DNA of 64,000 nucleotides, taken from the NCBI RefSeq assembly GCF_000949475.1, contig NZ_JRHC01000005.1, positions 124,001 through 188,000 on the forward strand. The letters are read 5' to 3'. Made by a program: the position numbers and the translations under genes. The DNA is from Draconibacterium sediminis (GTDB taxonomy: Bacteria > Bacteroidota > Bacteroidia > Bacteroidales > Prolixibacteraceae). This document shows positions 27,338 to 35,217 of the stretch, piece by piece (position 1 is the stretch's first letter; every line of letters begins with the position of its first letter). The notes beneath the pieces are model-generated. The model did no database searches. It saw only the letters and a program-made list of their open reading frames with translations, and was not told the DNA's origin.

Positions 27338-29350
27338 TTACCAACTTGACACAAAGGCCCCTTGTTCGGAGAGAATGTGTTGTTTTACGCCGGAAGTAAC
27401 CTTTTTCCGGGAGGGATAGTACGTTATTAAACAACAATCTTCTGAAACAGATTGCGAAATGTAATTGCCTGATAAATTAATGATTAAGTTAGGAGAAATG
27501 GTGTTTGTTAGCGTCATGTGAGCAGGATTTAAAAGAACTGTTTTTCCTTCGAAAACAGCCAACCCTTTATCGAGGAACAGGAAATTATCGTTGAATGTTG
27601 AATCAGAAGTCAGAAAAACAAGTTTCGTTAATCGTTTCTGTCGTTTTATATCTTGCACGGAACTATAGATGTAATCGTCAGGCGAAAGTGTATCTGCCGA
27701 AATTGCATACATTCTATTCCCGGTAATAAAACAAGTCACTGATTCTTGTGCGTTTAAAACAATTATTTCGTGTCGGTTGATTTGTTTGTAGCCAGAAAAC
27801 AGAATGAATACAGCTAACAAAACTGCAAACGAAAGCGCTGATTTTATATAGAAAACCCGCCGCGAGTTCAGAAATAAAAAAATGGAAAAAAGGAGGGCCA
27901 AAACGAAAAGCAATTCGGGCGTATGAAGCACAACATCGGGTGTTGAATGCGGAAATGAATCGATGGAAAAGAGTAAAAAATATACAATTTTAATAATCCA
28001 CTTTACGGCAAAAGCGATAGAAGAGGCCAGCAGTGGTATTTTTGAAAAGGCCAACAATCCCATTCCGAGGGGGATAAGCAGCATGGCGGCCGGAATTACA
28101 ACAATATTACTTAGTAAAAAATAGGTGGGGAATTGATTGAAATAGTAGGCCGAAAGTGGGAAAGTAGCTATTTGTGCTGCAATTGAAACGCTTATCAAAT
28201 TCCAGAAAAACAATCCCGCCTTGTTTTTTACCGTCCAAAGTCCGGCAATTCGGGGTTGCAAATAGACAATTCCAAAAACAGCCATGTACGAGAGTTGAAA
28301 TCCAACCTCGAAAAGATTATTGGGATTTACCAACAAAAGCAAAAAGGTCGAGGCCGCAAGCGTGTTGTAAATATTTGCCCTACGGTTGATGTTTCCGGCA
28401 ATTATTATCAGGCTAAACATGGTGCAGGCACGTAAAACAGATGGCGACAAGCCGGTGATAAAAGCAAAACACCACAACAAACTAATGGAAAGCATCACGT
28501 ATAGAAAACGGCCAAATCTTTGTTTTTGTAAAAATCCAAAGCAGATTGAAAAAGCAAAGAAAACGATACCTACGTGTAAGCCTGAAACGGCCAGTACATG
28601 CATGGCTCCGGCCGAAGAAAATACACGTTTTGTTTCGCGGTCGAGGTCGCGTTTGTAGCCTAGCGTGAGCGCTGAAAGAATTTCTGTTTCTTTTGTTCCG
28701 ATTTCCTGCTCGTGATATATTTTTAGCAGTTTATCGCGAATCGTTTCGGCCCATAAAAGTGGCGTGTTGTTTACGTAGCCTGTTAATTTCCAATTCCCGG
28801 ATTTTAAATAAACCTGTCGGAAAATGTGTTTCTTTTCGAGGTAGCTTTTGTAGTCAAATTCGTAAGGATTGCCACGGTTTTCAATTGATTCGGGTGTCTG
28901 TTCAAAAATAATCTGACTACCCGGCTTTAATTGTTTGATGTCGTCATTTTTTTCAAAATAAACCAGCACTTTTTCTCGTGTGCCAATCAATGTATCTTCT
29001 GTTTTTACCGAATGAATAAGTAGCACACTTTTGTAGGAATTGGTTTTTTCCTGCGGGGTTTCGAGCACGGTGGCTGCCATTAATCCGTTTGTTTCGGGAG
29101 GTGGTAGCCGGTTGTATTGTTGGTAATTGATGGCACCGAATAAGATCAGTAGAATAAAAGTAATTCCTCCAAAAAGCGGAGAAAGATTATAATTGTAGTG
29201 TTTATGGACGAGAATTAAAACTCCGCAAAAAACAATAGCCACATAAATCAGCACTGTGGTGGAGCCTGTAAATATTGAAGAAAGGAAAATGCCAGTGGCA
29301 AAGGCGACTGCAATTCGTAAGAAGGGTATGTTTTTAAATGTGTTTTCCAA
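27338..29350 (-). CDS. ComEC/Rec2-family membrane channel protein
   Basis: A 670-residue polytopic protein. It contains an N-terminal DUF4131 region, including the OB-fold-like part around TVLETPQEKTNSYKSVLLI. The Competence domain follows (LTLGYKRDLDRETKRVFSSA, then GAMHVLAVSGLHVGIVFFAF), the hallmark of the DNA-uptake channel. The C-terminal 150 residues contain no HxHxDH motif, so the metallo-beta-lactamase domain of classical ComEC is missing or degenerate. It follows ruvX and def. Natural transformation is possible but not shown. Confidence 0.88.
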   Translation of the reverse strand: MENTFKNIPFLRIAVAFATGIFLSSIFTGSTTVLIYVAIVFCGVLILVHKHYNYNLSPLFGGITFILLILFGAINYQQYNRLPPPETNGLMAATVLETPQEKTNSYKSVLLIHSVKTEDTLIGTREKVLVYFEKNDDIKQLKPGSQIIFEQTPESIENRGNPYEFDYKSYLEKKHIFRQVYLKSGNWKLTGYVNNTPLLWAETIRDKLLKIYHEQEIGTKETEILSALTLGYKRDLDRETKRVFSSAGAMHVLAVSGLHVGIVFFAFSICFGFLQKQRFGRFLYVMLSISLLWCFAFITGLSPSVLRACTMFSLIIIAGNINRRANIYNTLAASTFLLLLVNPNNLFEVGFQLSYMAVFGIVYLQPRIAGLWTVKNKAGLFFWNLISVSIAAQIATFPLSAYYFNQFPTYFLLSNIVVIPAAMLLIPLGMGLLAFSKIPLLASSIAFAVKWIIKIVYFLLFSIDSFPHSTPDVVLHTPELLFVLALLFSIFLFLNSRRVFYIKSALSFAVLLAVFILFSGYKQINRHEIIVLNAQESVTCFITGNRMYAISADTLSPDDYIYSSVQDIKRQKRLTKLVFLTSDSTFNDNFLFLDKGLAVFEGKTVLLNPAHMTLTNTISPNLIINLSGNYISQSVSEDCCLITYYPSRKKVTSGVKQHILSEQGAFVSSW

Positions 29351-29403
29351 AACCTACGTTTGACGGATTAGCCCTTAAACGTAGGTTTTGAAAAATGGTT
29401 ACT

Positions 29404-29958
29404 TTATTTCGGAACTTTTATTCGGTAGTGCGGACGAACTTTGCCTTTTGAGATAGCAATAAGTTTTCCTTTTAATAAACGTTTGCGCAATGGCGATAGA
29501 TAATCAACAAACAAAATGCCCTCCAAATGGTCATATTCGTGTTGGATTACACGGCCCGCAAATCCTTTGTAGGTTTCAGTGTGCTCCACGAAATTTTCAT
29601 CAAGGTATTTAATGGTTACCTCGTCGTGGCGACTTACATCCTCCCTGATTTCCGGCAAACTCAAACAGCCTTCATTCATTGTCCACTCATCGCCTTTGGT
29701 TTCAATAATCTCGGGATTAATAAAAACCTTTTTAAAACCTTCCAATTCCGGCTCTTCGTCGGCACCCGATGATGCATCGATTACAAACAGGCGAATAGAT
29801 AATCCTACCTGTGGTGCGGCCAAACCAACGCCATCAGAGTAGTACATGGTTTCCCACATGTTTTCAATTATCTCATCCAACTTTGGATGATCTTTCTCAA
29901 TAGCTTTGGCTTTCTTTCGTAATAAAGGGTCTCCGTATACTGTTACCGGGTATTTCAT
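29404..29958 (-). CDS. def: peptide deformylase
   Basis: A 184-residue metalloenzyme that removes the N-formyl group from nascent proteins. All three active-site motifs are present: GVGLAAPQVG near residue 43, EGCLSLPE, and QHEYDHLEG, whose histidines and the Cys of motif 2 bind the metal. It lies between ruvX and comEC on the same strand with short gaps. Confidence 0.97.
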   Translation of the reverse strand: MKYPVTVYGDPLLRKKAKAIEKDHPKLDEIIENMWETMYYSDGVGLAAPQVGLSIRLFVIDASSGADEEPELEGFKKVFINPEIIETKGDEWTMNEGCLSLPEIREDVSRHDEVTIKYLDENFVEHTETYKGFAGRVIQHEYDHLEGILFVDYLSPLRKRLLKGKLIAISKGKVRPHYRIKVPK

Positions 29959-30011
29959 TCTTTCTATTTTTATATCGATAGCAACTTTTTAAACCTTTTG
30001 AAAAGCTGGTT

Positions 30012-30437
30012 TTAACGTAATAAGTTGCGTTTCTGTTCTAAATAATCTTGTAAAATAATGGTTGCGCTAATGGCATCAACCAATGCTTTGTCTTTTCGTT
30101 TTTGTTTTTTTAGCCCACTGTCAATCATGGTTTGAAACGCCATTTTCGACGTAAAACGCTCGTCGTAAATCTCCAGATTTATCTCCGGATATTTCTGCTG
30201 AAACTTTTTCAAAAACGGATTGATAAATCTAACAGACTCCGAGGCCTGGTTGTTCATTTGTTTGGGATATCCCACAACCACGGTTTCTACCTCTTCTTTT
30301 TGGAAATAATCTTTCAGAAAATCCCAAATGGTATGCGTTGGAACTGTTGTTAAACGGCTGGCAATAATTTGCCCTGGATCGGTTACTGCCAATCCTGTTC
30401 TCTTTTTTCCGTAATCTATTGCTAATATCCGGGCCAT
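30012..30437 (-). CDS. ruvX: YqgF/RuvX-family nuclease (pre-16S rRNA processing / Holliday junction resolvase-like)
   Basis: A 141-residue RNase H-fold protein. The first catalytic aspartate is in ILAIDYGKKRTGLAVTDP at the N-terminus. VVVGYPKQMNNQASESVRF and a YDERFTSKMA motif follow, ending with the Asp in KDKALVDAISATIILQDYLE. The family was named for Holliday-junction resolution, and its bacterial role is now mainly placed in 16S rRNA 5' maturation. It heads the ruvX-def-comEC run. Confidence 0.93.
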   Translation of the reverse strand: MARILAIDYGKKRTGLAVTDPGQIIASRLTTVPTHTIWDFLKDYFQKEEVETVVVGYPKQMNNQASESVRFINPFLKKFQQKYPEINLEIYDERFTSKMAFQTMIDSGLKKQKRKDKALVDAISATIILQDYLEQKRNLLR

Positions 30438-30643
30438 ACTTTAATTAAATCGGCGCAAAAGTAGAGAGAATTGCTTAGAAAAAAAAGTTCATAAATGCCT
30501 GTTCTCTAGTAGGTGTAACTTTTGGTGTGCGCGGCAGTGAAGTTTTTGGCACACGCTTTGCATTTACAAAGGCAGATATCGATTTTTATTTTGGCGCCAA
30601 CAGAGCATAGCAAACAAATTGTTGAATTTTAAAGTCTATTGTC

Positions 30644-31786
30644 ATGAAAGCAACAACATTTAAATTGTTTGCCACGATACTTACTCTGGCGGCAATTACA
30701 ATAATAACAACAGTTCCGGCCCAGGCCCAGCGCAGGGGAGGAGAAAGAGGTACAGAAAAAAGGGAAGCTCCGAAAAGGAGTAGCAAAAGCGAGGTAAAAA
30801 CCAAAAGTGCCTCAAAAACCTATCGGCAATCAACTCCGGCAACATCGGATCGAGGCGTTCGGTCGTCAAGTAGAACAACAAGCAGCCGAAACAGTGCAAA
30901 TGTTCGTTCAAGCAACAATAAGTATAATGATTCTCGTTCGGTAAATCGCGATGTTCAGCAAAAAAGTAGTTCTAACAATAGCTATAAAACGCAAAAAAGT
31001 ACAACAAGAGCTTCAGATAATGTTTACCGGAAAAGTGAACCACAAAGAACCAACGAGTCAAGAGGCAGAGAGGCAACCAGGCAGCCATCGAGGGTTTACA
31101 CCGATTCGAAAAAATCAAATCCGTCAGTTACAAACGGAAGAGGATCGAGCCGAAGTTCAGTTACCGATACACGCAGGTACTATAATGTAGACCGCAATGA
31201 CAAGCGCTTTACGCCTACTAAAAGTTACCGTGGTAGCAGCACCCAGTGGAGTAGCAGAAACCGTCCGAAAGCAATGAACTATAATTATAGCGACAGAAAG
31301 TATTATTCAAATTACAATTACCATAAAAACAGGCATTGGGACAATCGCTGGGAACACTATCATTGGAACCACCACAGCTGGCGCGACTATTACGGAGGGT
31401 ACAATCCATACTCATACCGTTACCACAAGTATTATTACTACAACAGTCACTACGGGCACGTAATTCGCAAGTTTGTTTATCGTCCAACCGTATTTGTTCA
31501 CAACCATAATCGCTACTATTGCTACGACGGACACTTTTTCCGTTATCACAGAGGTATTGGTTATGTATTGGTAAACCTGCCATTTGGATTTTCATTCGAA
31601 CGTTTACCATATGGCTACGAGCAAGTTCATATAAATGGCTACCTGTATTTCAGGATTGGGAATTTGTTCTTTGAATCAACAGCTTTAGGATTTAGCCTGG
31701 TTCACTATCCCGACAGGTACTATGCCTATAACGACGATTATTACAGCCCGGGATATGTAGATGAATATTATTACGAGCCTTATTAA
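30644..31786 (+). CDS. secreted Ser/Arg-rich then Tyr/His-rich protein, function unknown
   Basis: A 380-residue protein with a signal peptide (TILTLAAITIITTVPAQAQ). Residues about 30-200 are low-complexity, rich in Ser, Arg, Thr and Asn. Residues about 215-300 are dense in Tyr, His, Trp and Asn (NYHKNRHWDNRWEHYHWNHH). The last 80 residues look folded (FGFSFERLPYGYEQVHINGY). No enzyme motif is visible. Similar proteins with an RRG-rich start and Tyr/His-rich body occur in Bacteroidota and may act at the cell surface; no function is assigned. A terminator follows. Confidence 0.65.
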   Translation: MKATTFKLFATILTLAAITIITTVPAQAQRRGGERGTEKREAPKRSSKSEVKTKSASKTYRQSTPATSDRGVRSSSRTTSSRNSANVRSSNNKYNDSRSVNRDVQQKSSSNNSYKTQKSTTRASDNVYRKSEPQRTNESRGREATRQPSRVYTDSKKSNPSVTNGRGSSRSSVTDTRRYYNVDRNDKRFTPTKSYRGSSTQWSSRNRPKAMNYNYSDRKYYSNYNYHKNRHWDNRWEHYHWNHHSWRDYYGGYNPYSYRYHKYYYYNSHYGHVIRKFVYRPTVFVHNHNRYYCYDGHFFRYHRGIGYVLVNLPFGFSFERLPYGYEQVHINGYLYFRIGNLFFESTALGFSLVHYPDRYYAYNDDYYSPGYVDEYYYEPY

Positions 31787-31848
31787 CAGTAATTTGAGAA
31801 AGTATTTCGAAGCAGGCTAGACCTTAGATTTATACTGTTTCTTACAGC

Positions 31849-31888
31849 ACTGCCCGTCAACTAAAGTTTTGGCGGGCAGTTTTTGTTT
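31849..31888 (+). terminator. intrinsic terminator
   Basis: The stem ACTGCCCGTCAA/TTGGCGGGCAGT (one G-T pair) is followed by TTTTTG and more T residues, 60 bp after the stop at 31786. Confidence 0.85.
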
Positions 31889-31986
31889 TTTTGTCCGTAT
31901 TGTGATGTTATTTTGAGAATATGTTATTGAACCTGTTTTTATGTCAAACATTTTGTCTATTTTTAGTAGTCCAAATACAATAAAAA

Positions 31987-32637
31987 ATGGAAAAAAAATT
32001 AAAACGAGATCAACTTCCGGCAGAAAAAGCAAAAAACTGGAAAAAGAATTTTAAAGAAGAAGCAGATAAAACCTTCAATCTAAAAATTACACCAATAATT
32101 CTTCAAAAAGAAACCTATAAATCACTTATAGGAGAAAATGAGAACCGTGTGCGCGTTTATCTGGGTTTAGAAAATAAGAAAGATGGCAACAAATATGTGC
32201 TGTGTGCCTATGCTGTCTCATCTTTTCTTTTAGGGAGTGGTGATGTTTATGCCGACTACGAAACACCAGTTTATAAACTGAACAAAAACAATGAAGACTT
32301 CTCGGATAATACGGAGGAGGTAATCGAGAGTATCCGTTTGTATCGCAAATGGAGATCTGGAGAAATTGAGCCGGACGCAGACGGCGCAGCATTTCGTCAG
32401 TATATTTACCCCAATGCCTATCTGCTAACTAAGTTCGAATTGCATGAGCTTTTTAATGCTCAAAATCATGAAGAAATTGTGTTAGAGTTTGGTGTTTCAA
32501 AAACAATGAATATAATGTTGAGCTCTGCATCTTCTGCAACAGAGCAGACGGTAGAAGCAGCAGATGAACTAGAATATTACGACGAAGCACAATTATGTCC
32601 ACCGTTTTGCGACGAACGAAGCATATACAACTCATAA
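31987..32637 (+). CDS. hypothetical protein, first gene of a two-component cluster
   Basis: A 216-residue soluble protein with a basic, Lys-rich N-terminus (MEKKLKRDQLPAEKAKNWKK) and no signal peptide or membrane helix. The middle has YLGLENKKDGNKYVLCAYAV and YADYETPVYKLNKNN. An acidic C-terminus ends in LCPPFCDERSIYNS with two cysteines. I do not recognise the family. The next gene follows in the same frame nine bases after the stop, and a histidine kinase and response regulator follow that, so the four may act together. Confidence 0.55.
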   Translation: MEKKLKRDQLPAEKAKNWKKNFKEEADKTFNLKITPIILQKETYKSLIGENENRVRVYLGLENKKDGNKYVLCAYAVSSFLLGSGDVYADYETPVYKLNKNNEDFSDNTEEVIESIRLYRKWRSGEIEPDADGAAFRQYIYPNAYLLTKFELHELFNAQNHEEIVLEFGVSKTMNIMLSSASSATEQTVEAADELEYYDEAQLCPPFCDERSIYNS

Positions 32638-32646
32638 ACTTCCGGC

Positions 32647-33300
32647 TTGACAGATTTTCTTTGGATTTCAATATTGTTACCCTTTATTACAGGGTTATTC
32701 TGTTTTAAAAGATTCGACACTTCTCTGAAGCTGTTTTATCTTTATGTTCTTTATGGTACAGTAAACGAACTTGTAACCTTTATTCTTAGGCGTTTCGGTC
32801 TGGATAATACAATGCCGTTTATTCATTTGTACCAAATTGTTACTTTCCCAATACTGGTATTATTTTATTCAAGTCTGATCTACAAGAAAACACTAACTCG
32901 GTTTTCAATTGTATTAATTTCGATATTCGAGCTCTTCAATCTTATTAACCTCGTATTTTTTCAAAGTATATACGAATACCCAAATTTTTCGCGTACCATC
33001 GCAACTTTTGTCGTGATTGTTCTATGCATCTGGTACTTTTACAGAGTGATGGTTGAAGCAAAAATCATGTCGTTGTGGGATGAACCATTAATTTGGATCA
33101 ACGGTGCATTACTCATCTACTATTCCGGCAACTTATTTTTTACCGTTTTGTTTAATCTTATTTTGGAATATTCGCGTGAGTTTTCAAAAATAACTGTCGT
33201 CTCTTTCTCTGTGATCCTGACACTGTTCTATGTGCTTGTAACTATTGGCTTTAGTAAAGCCGGAGGAAAGATGATAAAAACCTCAGGGAGAATTGTATAG
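32647..33300 (+). CDS. hypothetical polytopic membrane protein (about seven helices), TTG start
   Basis: A 217-residue protein made almost entirely of hydrophobic segments (about seven), ending in a short basic tail (KAGGKMIKTSGRIV). The start is TTG at 32647. The next in-frame ATG is about 58 codons later and would remove two helices, so TTG (or another weak start) is favoured. It is in the same frame as the preceding gene, with its stop only nine bases upstream, which suggests translational coupling. Position before a sensor kinase suggests a membrane signalling partner. No family was recognised. Confidence 0.6.
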   Translation: MTDFLWISILLPFITGLFCFKRFDTSLKLFYLYVLYGTVNELVTFILRRFGLDNTMPFIHLYQIVTFPILVLFYSSLIYKKTLTRFSIVLISIFELFNLINLVFFQSIYEYPNFSRTIATFVVIVLCIWYFYRVMVEAKIMSLWDEPLIWINGALLIYYSGNLFFTVLFNLILEYSREFSKITVVSFSVILTLFYVLVTIGFSKAGGKMIKTSGRIV

Positions 33301-33397
33301 CCCCTATTGTTGTTGTTTTGTTATTTTAGATTATTGTTCAAATTTTACAGAAAGTTCGATTTTGTTAATTATTTTAGCATTGTCTAAAATGTGAAAT

Positions 33398-34189
33398 GTG
33401 GAAGCGACAGGGAATTCCGAAATATTATTGGTGTATTTAATTGGTACCATTGGGATGCTGCTATTGGCAGGAGGCCTGTTTTTTTTCTTTATAGCCTACC
33501 AAAAGCGATTGTTGCTGAAACAGTTGGAATTGAATCGTGTCGTTCAAAATCAGCAGGAAGAAATTATAAAAAACACCATTCAATCGCAGGAGAACGAACG
33601 CAAACGTATTGCACGCGATTTGCACGACGAGGTTGGTGCCATGCTTTCGGTGGTAAAACTCACTGTGGGGAGGATAGAAAAAAAGACAGAAGAGGGGAAA
33701 GCAAAAGAGTTGGCAACCGAGACCAAAACCTATCTCGACGATGTAATTCTACAGGTACGACGCATTTCAAGGTCATTATTACCGCCGTCGTTGGAAAAGC
33801 TGGGATTGTATTTTGCACTTGAAGAGCTGGCAAGCTGGGTAAATAAATCAGATCAGTTGATTATTGAGTGTTGGAAAAGCGGAGAGCAATTTCGTTTTGA
33901 CAGTAAACAGGAACTGGCCGTTTTTCGTATTGTGCAGGAGCTGGTAAATAATGCCATTAAACACGCCGAGGCATCGCGAATTTCAATAAATATTCGATTT
34001 GCAAAACAGCTTGTTGCAGTTGTTGTAGGCGACGACGGAAAGGGATTTCTTCTGGAAGAAAAAATGCAAACAGGACTTGGTTTGCGAAACCTTGAAAGCC
34101 GGTCGGAGATGGCAAATGCAAAATTTAAAATGAAATCATCGCCGGGAAAAGGAACCCGGGCAATTATAATTTTGCAGGCTAATGAGTGA
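33398..34189 (+). CDS. NarL/DesK-type sensor histidine kinase (HisKA_3)
   Basis: A 263-residue kinase beginning at GTG 33398. One transmembrane helix lies at about residues 9-31. The HisKA_3 dimerisation motif RKRIARDLHDEVGAMLSVVK gives the phosphorylated histidine H76. The HATPase part has the N box (VQELVNNAIKHAEASR), G1 (VGDDGKGF) and GLGLRNLESR. There is no periplasmic sensor domain, so the signal may come through the neighbouring polytopic protein or from the cytoplasm. Its end overlaps the response regulator start by eight bases. Confidence 0.92.
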   Translation: MEATGNSEILLVYLIGTIGMLLLAGGLFFFFIAYQKRLLLKQLELNRVVQNQQEEIIKNTIQSQENERKRIARDLHDEVGAMLSVVKLTVGRIEKKTEEGKAKELATETKTYLDDVILQVRRISRSLLPPSLEKLGLYFALEELASWVNKSDQLIIECWKSGEQFRFDSKQELAVFRIVQELVNNAIKHAEASRISINIRFAKQLVAVVVGDDGKGFLLEEKMQTGLGLRNLESRSEMANAKFKMKSSPGKGTRAIIILQANE

Positions 34190-34841
34190 GCAAAAAATAG
34201 ATATTGTAGTTACCGACGACCATAAACTTTTTAGAAAAGGTATGGTAGGCCTGTTAGAAGATTTTGATATTGTTGAGAGTATCTACGAAGCCGGTAACGG
34301 TGTTGAATTGTTGGAGTTGATCGGGGAGCTGGATAAAAAACCAGACCTGGTATTGCTCGATATTAATATGCCCGAAATGGATGGCGTTGAGGTAACCAAA
34401 CATCTGCGAAAAGACTTCCGCGATATTCGGATTTTAATACTCAGTATGGAGGAAGCTCCTCAACTGGTGGCTCACCTGGTTAGCGAAGGGGTAAACGGTT
34501 ATCTGTTAAAAAATGCCGAGCCTGATGAGTTGGAGCTGGCCATAAAAAAAGTAATAAAAAACGATTTTTACTTTTCGGGTAGTTTATCGGGAGCAGTTTT
34601 ACAAGGCCTTAAGAAGAATGCTTCTACAGATACGGGATCACAGTTAAAACTTACAAAGCGCGAGAGTCAGGTACTGAAGCTGATTTGTGAAGAACTAACG
34701 GCCACCGAAATTGGTGAAAAACTGGGTCTTAGCGCACGTACTATAGAAGGACACAAGTACAATCTGCTGGAAAAAACAAATACAAAAAATATTGCAGGTC
34801 TTGTAATATTTGCCATTAAAAATAGCCTCTATAAAATATAA
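34182..34841 (+). CDS. NarL/FixJ-type response regulator
   Basis: A 219-residue regulator. The receiver domain has the acidic TDDHKLFRKGM start, the phosphoacceptor D60 in VLLDINMPEMDG, and the conserved Lys in GYLLKNAEPDEL. A LuxR-type helix-turn-helix follows (LTKRESQVLKLICEELTATE, then ARTIEGHKYNLLEKTNTKN). The ATG lies inside the kinase's last codons, so the two are translationally coupled. The target genes are unknown; the upstream cluster is a natural candidate. Confidence 0.94.
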   Translation: MSEQKIDIVVTDDHKLFRKGMVGLLEDFDIVESIYEAGNGVELLELIGELDKKPDLVLLDINMPEMDGVEVTKHLRKDFRDIRILILSMEEAPQLVAHLVSEGVNGYLLKNAEPDELELAIKKVIKNDFYFSGSLSGAVLQGLKKNASTDTGSQLKLTKRESQVLKLICEELTATEIGEKLGLSARTIEGHKYNLLEKTNTKNIAGLVIFAIKNSLYKI

Positions 34842-34868
34842 AAGGAGCACAAAATCTGCGCTCCTTTT
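34840..34868 (+). terminator. intrinsic terminator of the two-component cluster
   Basis: The stem AAAGGAGC/GCTCCTTT with an 11-nt loop, then TTTT, starts at the response-regulator stop codon. Confidence 0.75.
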
Positions 34869-35108
34869 CGGATTCCATCATCTTATTTTTTATCACAGTG
34901 ACTCAGGGAAATGGGACAGTGTATGTTGAAGTAAAATGTGTTGAAAGCTAGAGGATAAAAAATAACTATACAGAGGGGAGGAAATACAGTTCAGCGATAG
35001 TGATGTGAATGTGTCTAACGAATGTGAATTTATTTTACGCCTTATTTCCATTGATGGATCCTTTAATAGTTGAAGCAAAGTTCGGTAAGAAATAGCAAAA
35101 AAAATAGC

Positions 35109-35150
35109 GTAGAATTACTCGATTTTAACCAGGTAATTCTACCTGGTTTT
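35109..35150 (+). promoter_or_regulatory. mutually exclusive hairpins (possible attenuator-like or sRNA 3' end)
   Basis: GTAGAATTAC (35109-35118) pairs perfectly with GTAATTCTAC (35133-35142). AACCAGGTA (35127-35135) pairs perfectly with TACCTGGTT (35140-35148), and TTTT follows. The two stems share bases, so only one can form, the arrangement of terminator/antiterminator switches. No plus-strand gene lies downstream, so it may be the 3' end of a short transcript from 34870-35150. The remainder of this 376-bp spacer (34842-35217) holds no ORF. Confidence 0.45.
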
Positions 35151-35162
35151 CGGTAAAAGATC

Positions 35163-35196
35163 AAAAAAAAAGAGCCACTTCGAAGAGCAGCTCTTA
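35163..35196 (-). terminator. intrinsic terminator of ppdK
   Basis: On the minus strand the stem AAGAGC/GCTCTT is followed by a long T run, 22 bp after the ppdK stop. Confidence 0.75.
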
Positions 35197-35217
35197 ATTA
35201 TCTTACTTAAGTATTTT

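Noticed and set aside
30951-31610. Frames on both strands inside the Tyr/His-rich gene
   Set aside because: Low-complexity codon bias opens long shadow frames; only the frame with a signal peptide is credible.
33391-33822. 143-residue frame overlapping the histidine kinase
   Set aside because: It is a +2 shadow of the kinase gene, which has clear HisKA_3 motifs.
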